Below are positions 7,172 to 13,830 of a stretch of 13,830 nucleotides of DNA, piece after piece. The notes beneath the pieces were generated by a model that saw only the letters and a program-made list of their open reading frames with translations, did not search any database and was not told the DNA's origin. Location: positions 1-13,830 of the forward strand of contig JASLMY010000070.1 in the NCBI GenBank assembly GCA_030746295.1, given 5' to 3'. Position 1 is the stretch's first letter, and every line of letters begins with the position of its first letter. The translations under genes were made by a program, and so were the position numbers. Origin of the DNA: Alphaproteobacteria bacterium. Its GTDB lineage: Bacteria; Pseudomonadota; Alphaproteobacteria; GCA-2731375.

Positions 7172-7753
7172 TTAGAAGCGCGCCGCCTCGACCAGGGCGT
7201 GCACGGCCTCGAGGTGATGGTCGGCGATGCCGAGCTCGCGCAGATGGGCGACCATGTTGGCGACGTATTCCGGGTTGGCGCCGCTACCGCCCGAGGCGCC
7301 GCCGACCACCCGGGCGGCGGTCTCCGGGGCCAGCTTGCCGGCATATTGCGGGTGCCGCCGGTCGACGGTGAAGACGAGGCCGTCGAGCGGCGCCGTCCCG
7401 ACCCGGAACGTGCCCTGGTGCGGCTGGTAGACCGGGGTCGCCATCTCGCGGGCCTGGAGATAGTCCAGCACCCCGGTCCGGTCGGCCGCCGCCACCCGAT
7501 AGACCCGGCCAACGCAGGAGCCGCCGAGGTCCAGGCCCATCACCAGGCCCGGCGCCGTCTCGGTGCCCCGATGCACCCAGGACCAGACACAGAGCGCCCG
7601 GTGATAGCCATGGAGGCGGGCCAGTCGCGCCTCCTGGAACGGGAAGTCGGGGCGCCACATCAGCGAGCCGTAGCCGAAGACCCAAAGGTCGCCGGCCGGC
7701 AAGGCCAGCAACCGGTCGATACCACCCACGCCATTCGCCTTCCGAGCCGTCAT
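7172..7753 (-). CDS. Gamma-glutamylcyclotransferase, ChaC family
   Basis: ChaC-type enzymes cleave gamma-glutamyl peptides, notably glutathione, releasing 5-oxoproline and Cys-Gly in the cytosol. The fold signature FGYGSLMW lies at residues 26-33, and the probable catalytic glutamate is Glu103 in LQAREMATPVY. The C-terminal GSGANPEYVANMVAHLRELG (157-176) matches the conserved end of the family. ATG 7753 gives 193 residues, and its minus-strand leader has GGGG seven bases upstream. An in-frame ATG at 7903 would add 50 residues but overlaps the start of the divergent DUF2125 gene and its promoter, and the added residues do not resemble the family. The gene converges on the SDR gene across the 7150-7170 palindrome. 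Sequence supports the family well; activity on glutathione is inferred. Confidence 0.88.
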   Translation of the reverse strand: MTARKANGVGGIDRLLALPAGDLWVFGYGSLMWRPDFPFQEARLARLHGYHRALCVWSWVHRGTETAPGLVMGLDLGGSCVGRVYRVAAADRTGVLDYLQAREMATPVYQPHQGTFRVGTAPLDGLVFTVDRRHPQYAGKLAPETAARVVGGASGGSGANPEYVANMVAHLRELGIADHHLEAVHALVEAARF

Positions 7754-7844
7754 CGCTTGCCCCACCGGTCCCCGAAACAGCGCCCAATCTAGCCCGTCGG
7801 CCACGCTTGCGGTATCGCCCAGCCGGCCCCACCAGCGCCGCCGC

Positions 7845-7873
7845 TCGACCGCCGTCCCGGCCCGAGCTATAAG
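7845..7873 (+). promoter_or_regulatory. Putative promoter of the DUF2125 gene
   Basis: TCGACC (7845-7850) and TATAAG (7868-7873) are 17 bases apart, matching consensus in 4 and 5 of 6 positions. The predicted start near 7880 gives a leader of about 22 bases, with Shine-Dalgarno AAGG at 7893-7896. It lies in the 148-base gap between the divergent ChaC and DUF2125 genes. Confidence 0.4.
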
Positions 7874-7901
7874 GGCGGCGCCGCCGCTCGCCAAGGTGCC
7901 C

Positions 7902-8978
7902 ATGCGTTATTTTCTCCTTCTCGCCGCCGTCGCCACCATCGTCCTCGGCTACGTCGCCTATTATTTCCAGGTCGAGCAGGGGGTCCGAGACGGCGTCGTC
8001 GCCTGGGTCGAGATGCGACGCCAGCAGGGCATCGAGGCCGGCTACGACGGCCTCGCCAGCCGCGGCTTTCCCTTCCGCGTCGTCGTCGAGCTCGACGCGC
8101 CGCGCCTGGCGGCACCGTCGGCGCCCGGGGCGCCCGCCTGGCAGGGACGGCGGCTCTCGGGCGTCATCCAACCCTGGAACCTGGAGCATCTGATCCTCGA
8201 CCTCTCGGGCGACGGCGAGGTGAGCTTCGCGCAATCGGGCCGTCGCCTCGCCTATGCGGTCGAGCAGGGGCTCGCCAGCGTCGAGGGCGGTGCCGGCCGG
8301 CTGGCCCGGCTCGCCGTCGACCTCGGCGAGGTCAGCTTGTCCGAGGCGGCGACGGCGGTCCGTCTCACGACCGCGCGGCTACAATTCCACCTCCGCCCGG
8401 GCGAGAGGCCGAGCGGGCTCTGGCGCCTCACCTACAAGGCCGAGCGGAGCCGCATCGAGGCCGAGGGTACCTCGCCGCTCGGCATCACGGTCGGCGTCCT
8501 CGGGCCCGAAATCGCGCTAGCCATGGTCGAGGTAACACTGAACGGCCGGCACCAGTCATCGAACGGAATGGCGGCGGCAACCGTGGCTGAGGTCGTCGCG
8601 CGCTGGCGCGACACTGGCGGCAGCGCCGAGATCAACCGCTTCAAGCTCAGCTGGGGCACGCTCGACGTCGAGGCCGACGGCACCCTCAGTCTCGATGCCG
8701 AGATGCGGCCGATCGGCGCCCTGACGGCCCGGGTCCGGGGGCACGGCAAACTGATCGAGGCCCTGGTCCGGACGCGCCTGATGGCGCCGGCCGCGGCCAA
8801 CGGCGCGCGGGCGGTTCTCGATCTTCTGGCCAAGGCCGGTGGCGGCGTCCTCGCGGTGCCGCTGACCTTGCAGAACGGCGTGCTGTCGCTGGGGCCGGTG
8901 GCGCTCGCCCGCCTCAGTCCTCTCCTGCGCCGCGACGGCCGAAGTCCGGTGCTGCCGTCTCCTGCCCGGCGGCGATGA
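7902..8978 (+). CDS. DUF2125 domain-containing protein
   Basis: A 358-residue protein of a family largely restricted to alphaproteobacteria and without known function. An N-terminal hydrophobic segment at about residues 3-22 (YFLLLAAVATIVLGYVAYYF) looks like a signal anchor, placing the rest in the periplasm or at the inner membrane. The family's early block is visible: a helical stretch ending near GIEAGYDGLASRGFPFRVVVELDAPRL, where the G(Y/F)PFR-type motif is typical. The remainder alternates beta-like segments, resembling AsmA/lipid-transfer-type outer-membrane-associated proteins only in general character. ATG 7902 is preferred over GTG 7896 because AAGG (7893-7896) then serves as ribosome binding site. 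The last 65 bases (8914-8978) overlap the 3' end of the opposite-strand dehydrogenase gene. Function unknown. Confidence 0.8.
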   Translation: MRYFLLLAAVATIVLGYVAYYFQVEQGVRDGVVAWVEMRRQQGIEAGYDGLASRGFPFRVVVELDAPRLAAPSAPGAPAWQGRRLSGVIQPWNLEHLILDLSGDGEVSFAQSGRRLAYAVEQGLASVEGGAGRLARLAVDLGEVSLSEAATAVRLTTARLQFHLRPGERPSGLWRLTYKAERSRIEAEGTSPLGITVGVLGPEIALAMVEVTLNGRHQSSNGMAAATVAEVVARWRDTGGSAEINRFKLSWGTLDVEADGTLSLDAEMRPIGALTARVRGHGKLIEALVRTRLMAPAAANGARAVLDLLAKAGGGVLAVPLTLQNGVLSLGPVALARLSPLLRRDGRSPVLPSPARRR

Positions 8979-9846
8979 TGCGCCGGCGGACCTCGCGCGT
9001 CCGCGTGAAGAGGTCGAAGAGCCGGTCCCCCTCGTCCCAACGGATCATCCGCTGCAAGGCGATCAAGTCCTCGGTGAAGCGGCCCAGGGTCTCCAACACC
9101 GCGTCCTTGTTGGCGAGAAAGACGTCGCGCCAGAACTCGGGCTCCGAGGCGGCGATGCGGGTGAAGTCGCGAAAGCCGCCGGCCGAATACTTGATGACCT
9201 CGCTCTTGGTCACGCTCTCCAGGTCGGCGGCGGTGCCGACGATGTTGTAGGCGATCAGGTGCGGCAGGTGCGAGGTCACCGCCAGCACCAGGTCGTGATG
9301 CTCGGCATCCATGATCTCGACCCGGCTGCCGATGGCGCGCCAGAGGCCCGCCACCCTTTCCACCGCCGCCGGGTCGGTCGCGGCGTCCGGGGTCAGGATG
9401 CACCAGCGGTCGTCGAAGAGCTCGGCGAAGCCGGATTCGGGGCCGGAATTCTCGGTGCCGGAGACCGGATGGCCCGGCACCAGGTGCACGCCTTCGGGCA
9501 GCAGCGGCGCCAGCTGGCGCAGCACCGAGCTCTTCACCGAGCCGACGTCGGAGACGATGGCACCGGGCTTCAAGACCGGGGCGATGGCCTCGGCGATGGC
9601 GGAATAGCTGCCGAGATGGCTGCAGAGGATCACCAGGTCGGCACCGGCGACGCACTCGGCCGGATCGAGATGGGCGCTGTCGACGATGCCGAGCTCGAGG
9701 CACTTGTCACGCGAGGCTTCGGACCGGGTGCAGCCGGCGATATGCGCCGCCAGGCCGCCACGCCTGATCGCCCGGGCGAGAGAAGAGCCGATCAGGCCGA
9801 CGCCGATCAGCGCCAGGCGCTCGAACGGCGCTTGCGCTTCAGTCAT
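8914..9846 (-). CDS. Prephenate/arogenate (cyclohexadienyl) dehydrogenase
   Basis: TyrA/TyrC-type enzyme that oxidatively decarboxylates prephenate or arogenate to the tyrosine precursor or to tyrosine, using NAD(P)+. It has 310 residues from ATG 9846. The Rossmann motif GVGLIG is at residues 15-20, DVGSVKSS at 100-107, and the catalytic/substrate block HPVSGTENSG at 126-135, where His126 is the expected catalytic histidine. Its start overlaps the hisC-type stop by eight bases (the ATG lies inside the end of the upstream gene), so it is translationally coupled. No C-terminal ACT domain is evident in the length available. Substrate preference (prephenate versus arogenate) cannot be read from sequence. 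Its end overlaps DUF2125 tail to tail by 65 bases. Confidence 0.92.
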   Translation of the reverse strand: MTEAQAPFERLALIGVGLIGSSLARAIRRGGLAAHIAGCTRSEASRDKCLELGIVDSAHLDPAECVAGADLVILCSHLGSYSAIAEAIAPVLKPGAIVSDVGSVKSSVLRQLAPLLPEGVHLVPGHPVSGTENSGPESGFAELFDDRWCILTPDAATDPAAVERVAGLWRAIGSRVEIMDAEHHDLVLAVTSHLPHLIAYNIVGTAADLESVTKSEVIKYSAGGFRDFTRIAASEPEFWRDVFLANKDAVLETLGRFTEDLIALQRMIRWDEGDRLFDLFTRTREVRRRIIAAGQETAAPDFGRRGAGED

Positions 9847-10939
9847 CGCCGGTGCCCAAGAACGCGGCCACGGCCTCGGCCACGGCCCGGTTCTCCTCTT
9901 CCAGGCCGATGGTGATACGGACATGGTTGGGCAGGCCGTAGGCGGCGATGTTGCGCGGCAGGATGCCGCGGCTCTGCAAGAAGGCCAGCGCCGCCTCGGC
10001 GTTTCGCGGTCCTTCGGGCTCGAACTCGACCGATACGAAGTTGCCGACGCTGGGGATCACGGAAAGGCCAAGGTTCGTGAGCTCTTGCGTCAACCAGGGC
10101 AGCCAGACGTCGTTGTGGCGCCTGGCCGCGTCCATGTGCACGGGATCCTCCAGCGTCGCCATGCCGGCTGCCTGGGCCGCCGAATTGACGTTGAAGGGCG
10201 AGCGCACGCGGTGATAGACCTGGGCCACCTCCTCCGGGCAATAGGCCCAGCCGAGACGCAGCGCCGCGAGGCCGTGGATCTTCGAGAAGGTCCGCGTCAT
10301 GACCACGTTGTCGGCGCCGTCGACGAGGTCGACGCCAGCCGAATAGTCGTTGCGGCTGACATACTCCGCATAGGCGGAATCGATCACCAGCAGCACGCCG
10401 TCGGGCAGCCCTTGATGCAGGCGGCGGAGCTCGGCGTCGGAGATGTAAGTCCCGGTCGGGTTGTTCGGGTTGGCGAGGAAGACCATCTTGGTCCGCTCGT
10501 TGACCGCGGCCAACAGGGCGTCGACCGAGGCGGTGTGCTCGACCTCCGGCGCCGTCACCGGGGTCGCACCGGCCGCCATGGCGTTCAGCTTGTACATCAG
10601 AAAGCCGTGCCGACTGTACAGGACCTCGTCGCCGGGGCCGGCATAGGCTCGGATCAGCAAGCCGATGATCTCGTCCGAGCCGGCACCGCAGACGATCCGC
10701 TCCGACGCCAGACCATGGACCTGGCCGAGCGCCTCGCGGAAGCGGTCGGCGCCGCCGTCGGGATAGCGGTGCAGGTCCTCAGCAGCGCGGGTATAGGCCG
10801 CGACCGCGGCGGGGCTCGGCCCCAGCGGCGATTCATTGGCCGACAGCTTCATCGCCCTGCCGCCGCCCTCCAGCTCGGCGTCGCCGCCGACATAGGGCGC
10901 AATGGCGAGGATTCCCTCCTTCGGGATGGGCTTCTTCAT
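9839..10939 (-). CDS. hisC: HisC-type histidinol-phosphate / aromatic aminotransferase
   Basis: PLP-dependent class I/II aminotransferase, 366 residues. Landmarks: KLSANESPLGPSP near residue 31 (the HisC N-terminal signature NENPxGPS-like), GSDEIIGLLIRAY, FLANPNNPTGTYI, and the Schiff-base lysine Lys220 in TFSKIHGLAALRLGWAYCP. The family acts on histidinol phosphate in histidine synthesis. Here the gene lies between chorismate mutase and prephenate dehydrogenase and overlaps the latter by eight bases, which points to aromatic transamination (prephenate, phenylpyruvate or 4-hydroxyphenylpyruvate) as the main or additional role. A hisC-type gene linked to tyrC is known from Zymomonas mobilis. 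ATG 10939 is chosen for its AGAGAGAA leader and the typical MKKPIPKEG start; the frame is open further upstream but would overlap the chorismate mutase gene. No other his genes are in the window. Confidence 0.9.
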   Translation of the reverse strand: MKKPIPKEGILAIAPYVGGDAELEGGGRAMKLSANESPLGPSPAAVAAYTRAAEDLHRYPDGGADRFREALGQVHGLASERIVCGAGSDEIIGLLIRAYAGPGDEVLYSRHGFLMYKLNAMAAGATPVTAPEVEHTASVDALLAAVNERTKMVFLANPNNPTGTYISDAELRRLHQGLPDGVLLVIDSAYAEYVSRNDYSAGVDLVDGADNVVMTRTFSKIHGLAALRLGWAYCPEEVAQVYHRVRSPFNVNSAAQAAGMATLEDPVHMDAARRHNDVWLPWLTQELTNLGLSVIPSVGNFVSVEFEPEGPRNAEAALAFLQSRGILPRNIAAYGLPNHVRITIGLEEENRAVAEAVAAFLGTGDD

Positions 10940-10956
10940 CGTTCTCTCTGGTTCCG

Positions 10957-11844
10957 TCAGGCTTCCGCCGGCGTCGTGGCGCCGGGGGCATGGATCGGCT
11001 CGGGATAGGAGCCCAGAACCACCGCGCGGTAGAGCGTCTCGTCCATCACCGTCGCCAGCCGCACCAGGCGGTGGTCGTCCTCCGCAACGAAGTCGTCGAT
11101 AAGGACCAGGTGCAACCGACCCCTGGCGACCTCGCCCTCGCGCGTCGCGACCACGCGGCCCGGCAGGCCGACGCCATCCAGCGCCTCCAGAAGGCGGCCG
11201 CGGCTGACGTCGAGGTCGCAATCGAAGGCGGCAACGGTGACGTCTTGGCCCGATCGCTCGGGGTCCATGCAGGAGATCACCAGGGCGCCCAGTTCCTCGA
11301 AACGGCCAGACGGCGAGGCGAAGAAGGGCAGTCGCCAGACGATCCGGGGAACGTCGCCGCCCCGTGCCTCCGAGGCCAAGAGCGGCCACCAGGGCGTTTC
11401 CTCCTCGTCTTGCGGCTCGGGCAGGATGCCGAGCATGCCCGGCGTCTCGACGACATGCCGCATCACCACCGAGGGCGCGACGTGCAGCGTCATCGGCGTC
11501 GAGGCGCCGAAGTGATTGCGCGCCAAGTCCCAGTAACCGGCCGATTTCTCGGGCGCGCAGACGGCCACTGCGATCGGCCCCTGCATCGCCGTCGCGGCGT
11601 TGATGAGCTCACGCCAAATGCGAAAGACGACCTCGAGCGGCAGGTCGCCGTCATGGCGGGACGAGATGCGCCGCAAGATCTGCGCTTCCCGTCCCGGCCG
11701 CATCGCCGAGCCTGCGCCATCTTCCTTGGCCCGCGAGACCTCCAGGATCAACGAGGCCCGGCGCATCAAGGCGTCATGCAAGGCATCGTCGATGGCGTCG
11801 ATTTCACGGCGCACTTTATCGAGGCTGACGGAATCGGCGGGCAT
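10957..11844 (-). CDS. Chorismate mutase with P-protein-like C-terminal region
   Basis: A 295-residue protein from ATG 11844. Residues 8-90 form an AroQ-type chorismate mutase domain (chorismate to prephenate). Arg12, Arg29, Lys40, Arg52, Glu53 and Gln88 fall where the E. coli domain has its active-site residues, so this half looks functional. Residues 91-283 resemble a prephenate dehydratase plus ACT layout in order and spacing (IAVAVCAPEKSAG start, LGILPEPQD, a C-terminal VVLGSYPEP like the LGSYP end of P-proteins). However, the dehydratase TRF motif is not seen: the corresponding place reads IVWRLPFF (168-175). The ESRP phenylalanine-binding motif of ACT is also not seen. The gene begins the aromatic operon and ends 17 bases before hisC. 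ATG 11844 is taken because the mutase domain begins just after it; a longer frame to 12048 would be leader. Its ribosome binding site is weak. The degenerate-domain reading is inference. Confidence 0.85.
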   Translation of the reverse strand: MPADSVSLDKVRREIDAIDDALHDALMRRASLILEVSRAKEDGAGSAMRPGREAQILRRISSRHDGDLPLEVVFRIWRELINAATAMQGPIAVAVCAPEKSAGYWDLARNHFGASTPMTLHVAPSVVMRHVVETPGMLGILPEPQDEEETPWWPLLASEARGGDVPRIVWRLPFFASPSGRFEELGALVISCMDPERSGQDVTVAAFDCDLDVSRGRLLEALDGVGLPGRVVATREGEVARGRLHLVLIDDFVAEDDHRLVRLATVMDETLYRAVVLGSYPEPIHAPGATTPAEA

Positions 11845-11887
11845 GGGCTGAATGTGCGTGAGGATTGCGTTTGAAACCGAGGCCCGA

Positions 11888-11916
11888 GGTATAGTCAGAA
11901 GGCTTGGCAAAAGCAA
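11888..11916 (-). promoter_or_regulatory. Putative promoter of the aromatic operon
   Basis: On the minus strand, TTGCTT (11916-11911) and TATACC (11893-11888) are 17 bases apart, with 3 and 4 consensus matches. Transcription would start near 11881, giving a leader of about 37 bases before ATG 11844. Confidence 0.35.
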
Positions 11917-11959
11917 AGAAAACCTTGCCTCGCGAAAGCCGGCCGGGAGAAAGAAAACG

Positions 11960-11995
11960 TTGACACCGACCGAGGCGATTTCATAGCAATCGCCT
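11960..11995 (+). promoter_or_regulatory. Putative metX promoter with overlapping dyad
   Basis: A perfect -35 hexamer TTGACA lies at 11960-11965. The best -10 candidate is weak (CATAGC, 11982-11987, spacing 16). Arms AGGCGATT (11973-11980) and AATCGCCT (11988-11995) form a perfect 8-bp inverted repeat with a 7-base loop, so the -10 lies inside the dyad, as expected for a repressor operator. From here a leader of about 110 bases runs to metX. Inferred from sequence only. Confidence 0.35.
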
Positions 11996-12106
11996 TCCGG
12001 CCGCCACGAATCGCCGGAGCCCCACCTCGACGGTCGAGCCTCGCTCATGAAATGCCCGGTTGGGCCGTCGATCTGCTAGCCTGGTGGATAGAATCCAATA
12101 GGAACC
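11996..12106 (+). other. Possible structured 5' leader of metX
   Basis: Several short complementary segments occur in this stretch: CTCGA/TCGAG at 12026-12030 and 12034-12038 within an outer GAGC/GCTC pair (12017-12020, 12043-12046), and GCCC/GGGC at 12054-12057 and 12062-12065. Methionine genes of alphaproteobacteria often have SAM-sensing leaders, but I could not match a known riboswitch consensus here. The segments may be chance in GC-rich DNA. Confidence 0.2.
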
Positions 12107-13285
12107 ATGATGGACGAGCAGACGGCAACCAAGGTCCCCTCCGGGGACGAGGCACTGGCGGCGGAGCTGCGCTCCAAGGTCGTGACCTTCGGGCCGGAAG
12201 CACCGCTTCGTCTCGACAGCGGCAGTACCATCTCGCCGGTGACCGTGGCCTATCAGACCTATGGCACGCTGAACGCCGACAAGTCGAACGCGGTGCTGAT
12301 CTGCCACGCGCTGACCGGCGACCAGCACCTCGCCAACCACCATCCGATCACCGGCAAGCCGGGCTGGTGGGACCTCATGGTCGGCCCCGGCAAGCCGTTC
12401 GACACCGATCGCTACTTCGTCATCTGCCCGAACATCCTGGGCGGTTGCATGGGCACGACGGGGCCGGCCACGATCGACCCCGCCGGCGGCGCTCCCTATG
12501 GCCTGGGCTTTCCGGTCATCACGATTGCCGACATGGTCCGCCTGCAGGCGATGCTGGTCGATCATCTCGGCATAGAGACGCTCTTTTGCGTCAGCGGCGG
12601 CTCGATGGGCGGCATGCAGGTCTTGGAATGGGCGGTGCGCTATCCCGAACGCGTCTTCACCGCCGTGCCGATCGCCACGGCGGCCAAGCACACGGCCCAG
12701 AACATCGCCTTTCACGAGGTCGGGCGACAGGCCATCATGGCCGATCCCGAGTGGCGCGGCGGCGAATACTACCGCTATGACACCAAGCCGCGCGCCGGGC
12801 TGTCGGTGGCCCGGATGGCGGCGCATGTCACCTATCTGTCCGAGGCCTCGCTGCATCAGAAGTTCGGCCGCCGGCTGCAGGATCGCGAGCGGCTCTCCTA
12901 CGGCTTCGAGGCCGACTTCCAGGTCGAAAGCTACCTGCGCTACCAGGGCTCGTCCTTCGTCCAGCGCTTCGACGCCAACTCCTACCTCTACATCACCCGG
13001 GCGATGGACTATTTCGACCTGATCGCCGAGCACGAGGGCGTGCTGGCCAACGCCTTTCGCGAGACCAAGGCGCACTGGTGCGTGGTTTCGTTCACCAGCG
13101 ACTGGCTCTACCCGACGGTCGAGAACCGCGAGATCGTCCGGGCGCTCAACGCCGTCGCCGCCGATGTCAGCTTCGTCGAGATCGAGAGCGACCTCGGCCA
13201 TGATTCCTTCCTGTTGGACGTGCCCGAGCTCTTCACCACGATGCGGGCCTTTCTCGACGCCGCGGCGCGCAAACGGGGCTTGTAG
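12107..13285 (+). CDS. metX: Homoserine O-acyltransferase MetX
   Basis: Alpha/beta-hydrolase-fold enzyme that acylates homoserine (normally with acetyl-CoA) as the first committed step of methionine synthesis; cytoplasmic. It has 392 residues. The catalytic triad is visible: nucleophile Ser166 in SGGSMGGMQ, Asp332 in FTSDWLYPT and His365 in [26 protein letters not shown] and CHALTGDQH are standard MetX N-terminal blocks, and [12 protein letters not shown] surrounds the acyl-binding region. Two ATG codons stand in tandem (12107 and 12110); AGGA at 12100-12103 is better spaced for the second, so the protein may start one residue later. It is divergent from the aromatic operon and followed by metW after six bases. 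MetX enzymes can use succinyl-CoA instead of acetyl-CoA, and this cannot be told from motifs alone. Confidence 0.95.
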   Translation: MMDEQTATKVPSGDEALAAELRSKVVTFGPEAPLRLDSGSTISPVTVAYQTYGTLNADKSNAVLICHALTGDQHLANHHPITGKPGWWDLMVGPGKPFDTDRYFVICPNILGGCMGTTGPATIDPAGGAPYGLGFPVITIADMVRLQAMLVDHLGIETLFCVSGGSMGGMQVLEWAVRYPERVFTAVPIATAAKHTAQNIAFHEVGRQAIMADPEWRGGEYYRYDTKPRAGLSVARMAAHVTYLSEASLHQKFGRRLQDRERLSYGFEADFQVESYLRYQGSSFVQRFDANSYLYITRAMDYFDLIAEHEGVLANAFRETKAHWCVVSFTSDWLYPTVENREIVRALNAVAADVSFVEIESDLGHDSFLLDVPELFTTMRAFLDAAARKRGL

Positions 13286-13291
13286 CGGCGC

Positions 13292-13830
13292 ATGGACCGG
13301 GCGGTCGCCGACAGCCGTAGCAAGGACATCCGGGTCGACCTCAGGTTGATCGCCGACATGATCGAGCCCGGCAGCCGGGTGCTCGACATCGGCTGCGAAG
13401 ACGGCGAGCTGCTCTACATCCTGACGCACGAGCGCGAGGTCGACGGCCGCGGCGTCGAGCTCAGCCAGCAGGGCGTCAACGCCTGCGTCCGGCGCGGGCT
13501 GTCGGTGATCCAGGGCGACGCCGATACCGATCTCGTCGACTATCCCGACAAGGCCTTCGACTACGCGATCCTGAGCCAGACCCTGCAAGCGACCTACAAC
13601 CCCCGCAACGTCTTGGTCGAGCTCTTGAGGATCGGCCGGCGGGCGATCGTCTCGTTCCCCAATTTCGGCTATTGGCGGGTGCGCTGGATGCTTCTGGTCA
13701 AGGGCCGGATGCCGGTCACCGATGCCCTGCCCTACAGCTGGTACGACACCCCCAACATCCACCACGGCACGATCCGCGACTTCGTCGGCCTCTGCGACGA
13801 GCTCTCGATCACCATCGAGCGCGGCATCGC
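13292..13830 (+). CDS. metW: Methionine biosynthesis protein MetW (3' end outside window)
   Basis: SAM-dependent-methyltransferase-fold protein that accompanies metX in many proteobacteria and supports homoserine acylation; its exact biochemical role is unsettled. From ATG 13292 the frame is open to the window end, giving 179 complete codons of a protein that is usually about 200-230 residues long. The SAM-fold motif I is VLDIGCEDGELL, at about residues 30-41. The MetW-typical later blocks are GDADTDLVDYPDKAFDYAIL, LSQTLQATYNPRNVLVELLRIG and SFPNFGYWRVR, followed by LPYSWYDTPNIHH. The motif I reads GCEDG where GCGDG is usual. The start is six bases after the metX stop with no clear Shine-Dalgarno, which fits translational coupling. 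The C-terminus lies beyond the window. Confidence 0.92.
   Translation, partial: MDRAVADSRSKDIRVDLRLIADMIEPGSRVLDIGCEDGELLYILTHEREVDGRGVELSQQGVNACVRRGLSVIQGDADTDLVDYPDKAFDYAILSQTLQATYNPRNVLVELLRIGRRAIVSFPNFGYWRVRWMLLVKGRMPVTDALPYSWYDTPNIHHGTIRDFVGLCDELSITIERGI

Noticed and set aside
7754..7903. 50-residue N-terminal extension of the ChaC-type protein
   Set aside because: It would overlap the divergent DUF2125 start and its promoter, lacks family similarity, and ATG 7753 has a suitable G-rich leader.
11996..12106. SAM-II riboswitch in the metX leader
   Set aside because: I could not find the characteristic loop and the 3' pseudoknot segment before the ribosome binding site; only generic GC-rich stems are visible.
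11981..13765. Long open frame (594 codons) on the minus strand opposite metX-metW
   Set aside because: It is an antisense mirror of genes with complete catalytic motifs; its residue composition (D, V, G, R and A rich) is typical of shadow frames in GC-rich coding DNA.

Overview
The window is about two-thirds G+C by eye and carries ordinary chromosomal genes of an alphaproteobacterium. The best guess is a Rhodospirillales or Kiloniellales-like lineage. The assignment rests on protein families, gene order and high GC; there is no rRNA or other marker to confirm it. No tRNA, rRNA, CRISPR array, insertion sequence or phage gene was found.

Left part (1-3881): a zinc-ribbon/DUF3426 membrane protein is read leftwards and runs off the window at base 1. 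Diverging from it is a tight rightward cluster: ftsE-ftsX (division ABC transporter), a YdcF/DUF218 membrane protein and a PlsC-type acyltransferase. All of these act at the cell envelope.

Middle (3882-7174): a short AT-rich intergenic region with two dyads and a good sigma70-like promoter leads into a 775-aa adenosylcobalamin-dependent (class II) ribonucleotide reductase. An SDR oxidoreductase follows, with its frame broken at a run of seven C. A perfect 10-bp-arm palindrome then separates the SDR from a convergent ChaC-type gamma-glutamylcyclotransferase.

Right part (7175-13830): a DUF2125 protein reads rightwards and overlaps, tail to tail, a leftward aromatic amino acid operon. That operon is a chorismate mutase with a P-protein-like tail, a HisC-type aminotransferase, and prephenate/arogenate dehydrogenase. 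Together they cover chorismate to prephenate, transamination, and oxidative decarboxylation towards tyrosine. Diverging from the operon is metX-metW (homoserine acylation for methionine); metW runs off the right edge.

I see no convincing undescribed multi-gene system. The features most worth a second look are a 45-base, 22% GC stretch with an 8-bp hairpin over the catalytic motif of the ribonucleotide reductase, the apparently degenerate prephenate dehydratase half of the chorismate mutase protein, the SDR frameshift, the GGGGTC palindrome, and the dyads upstream of nrdJ and metX.
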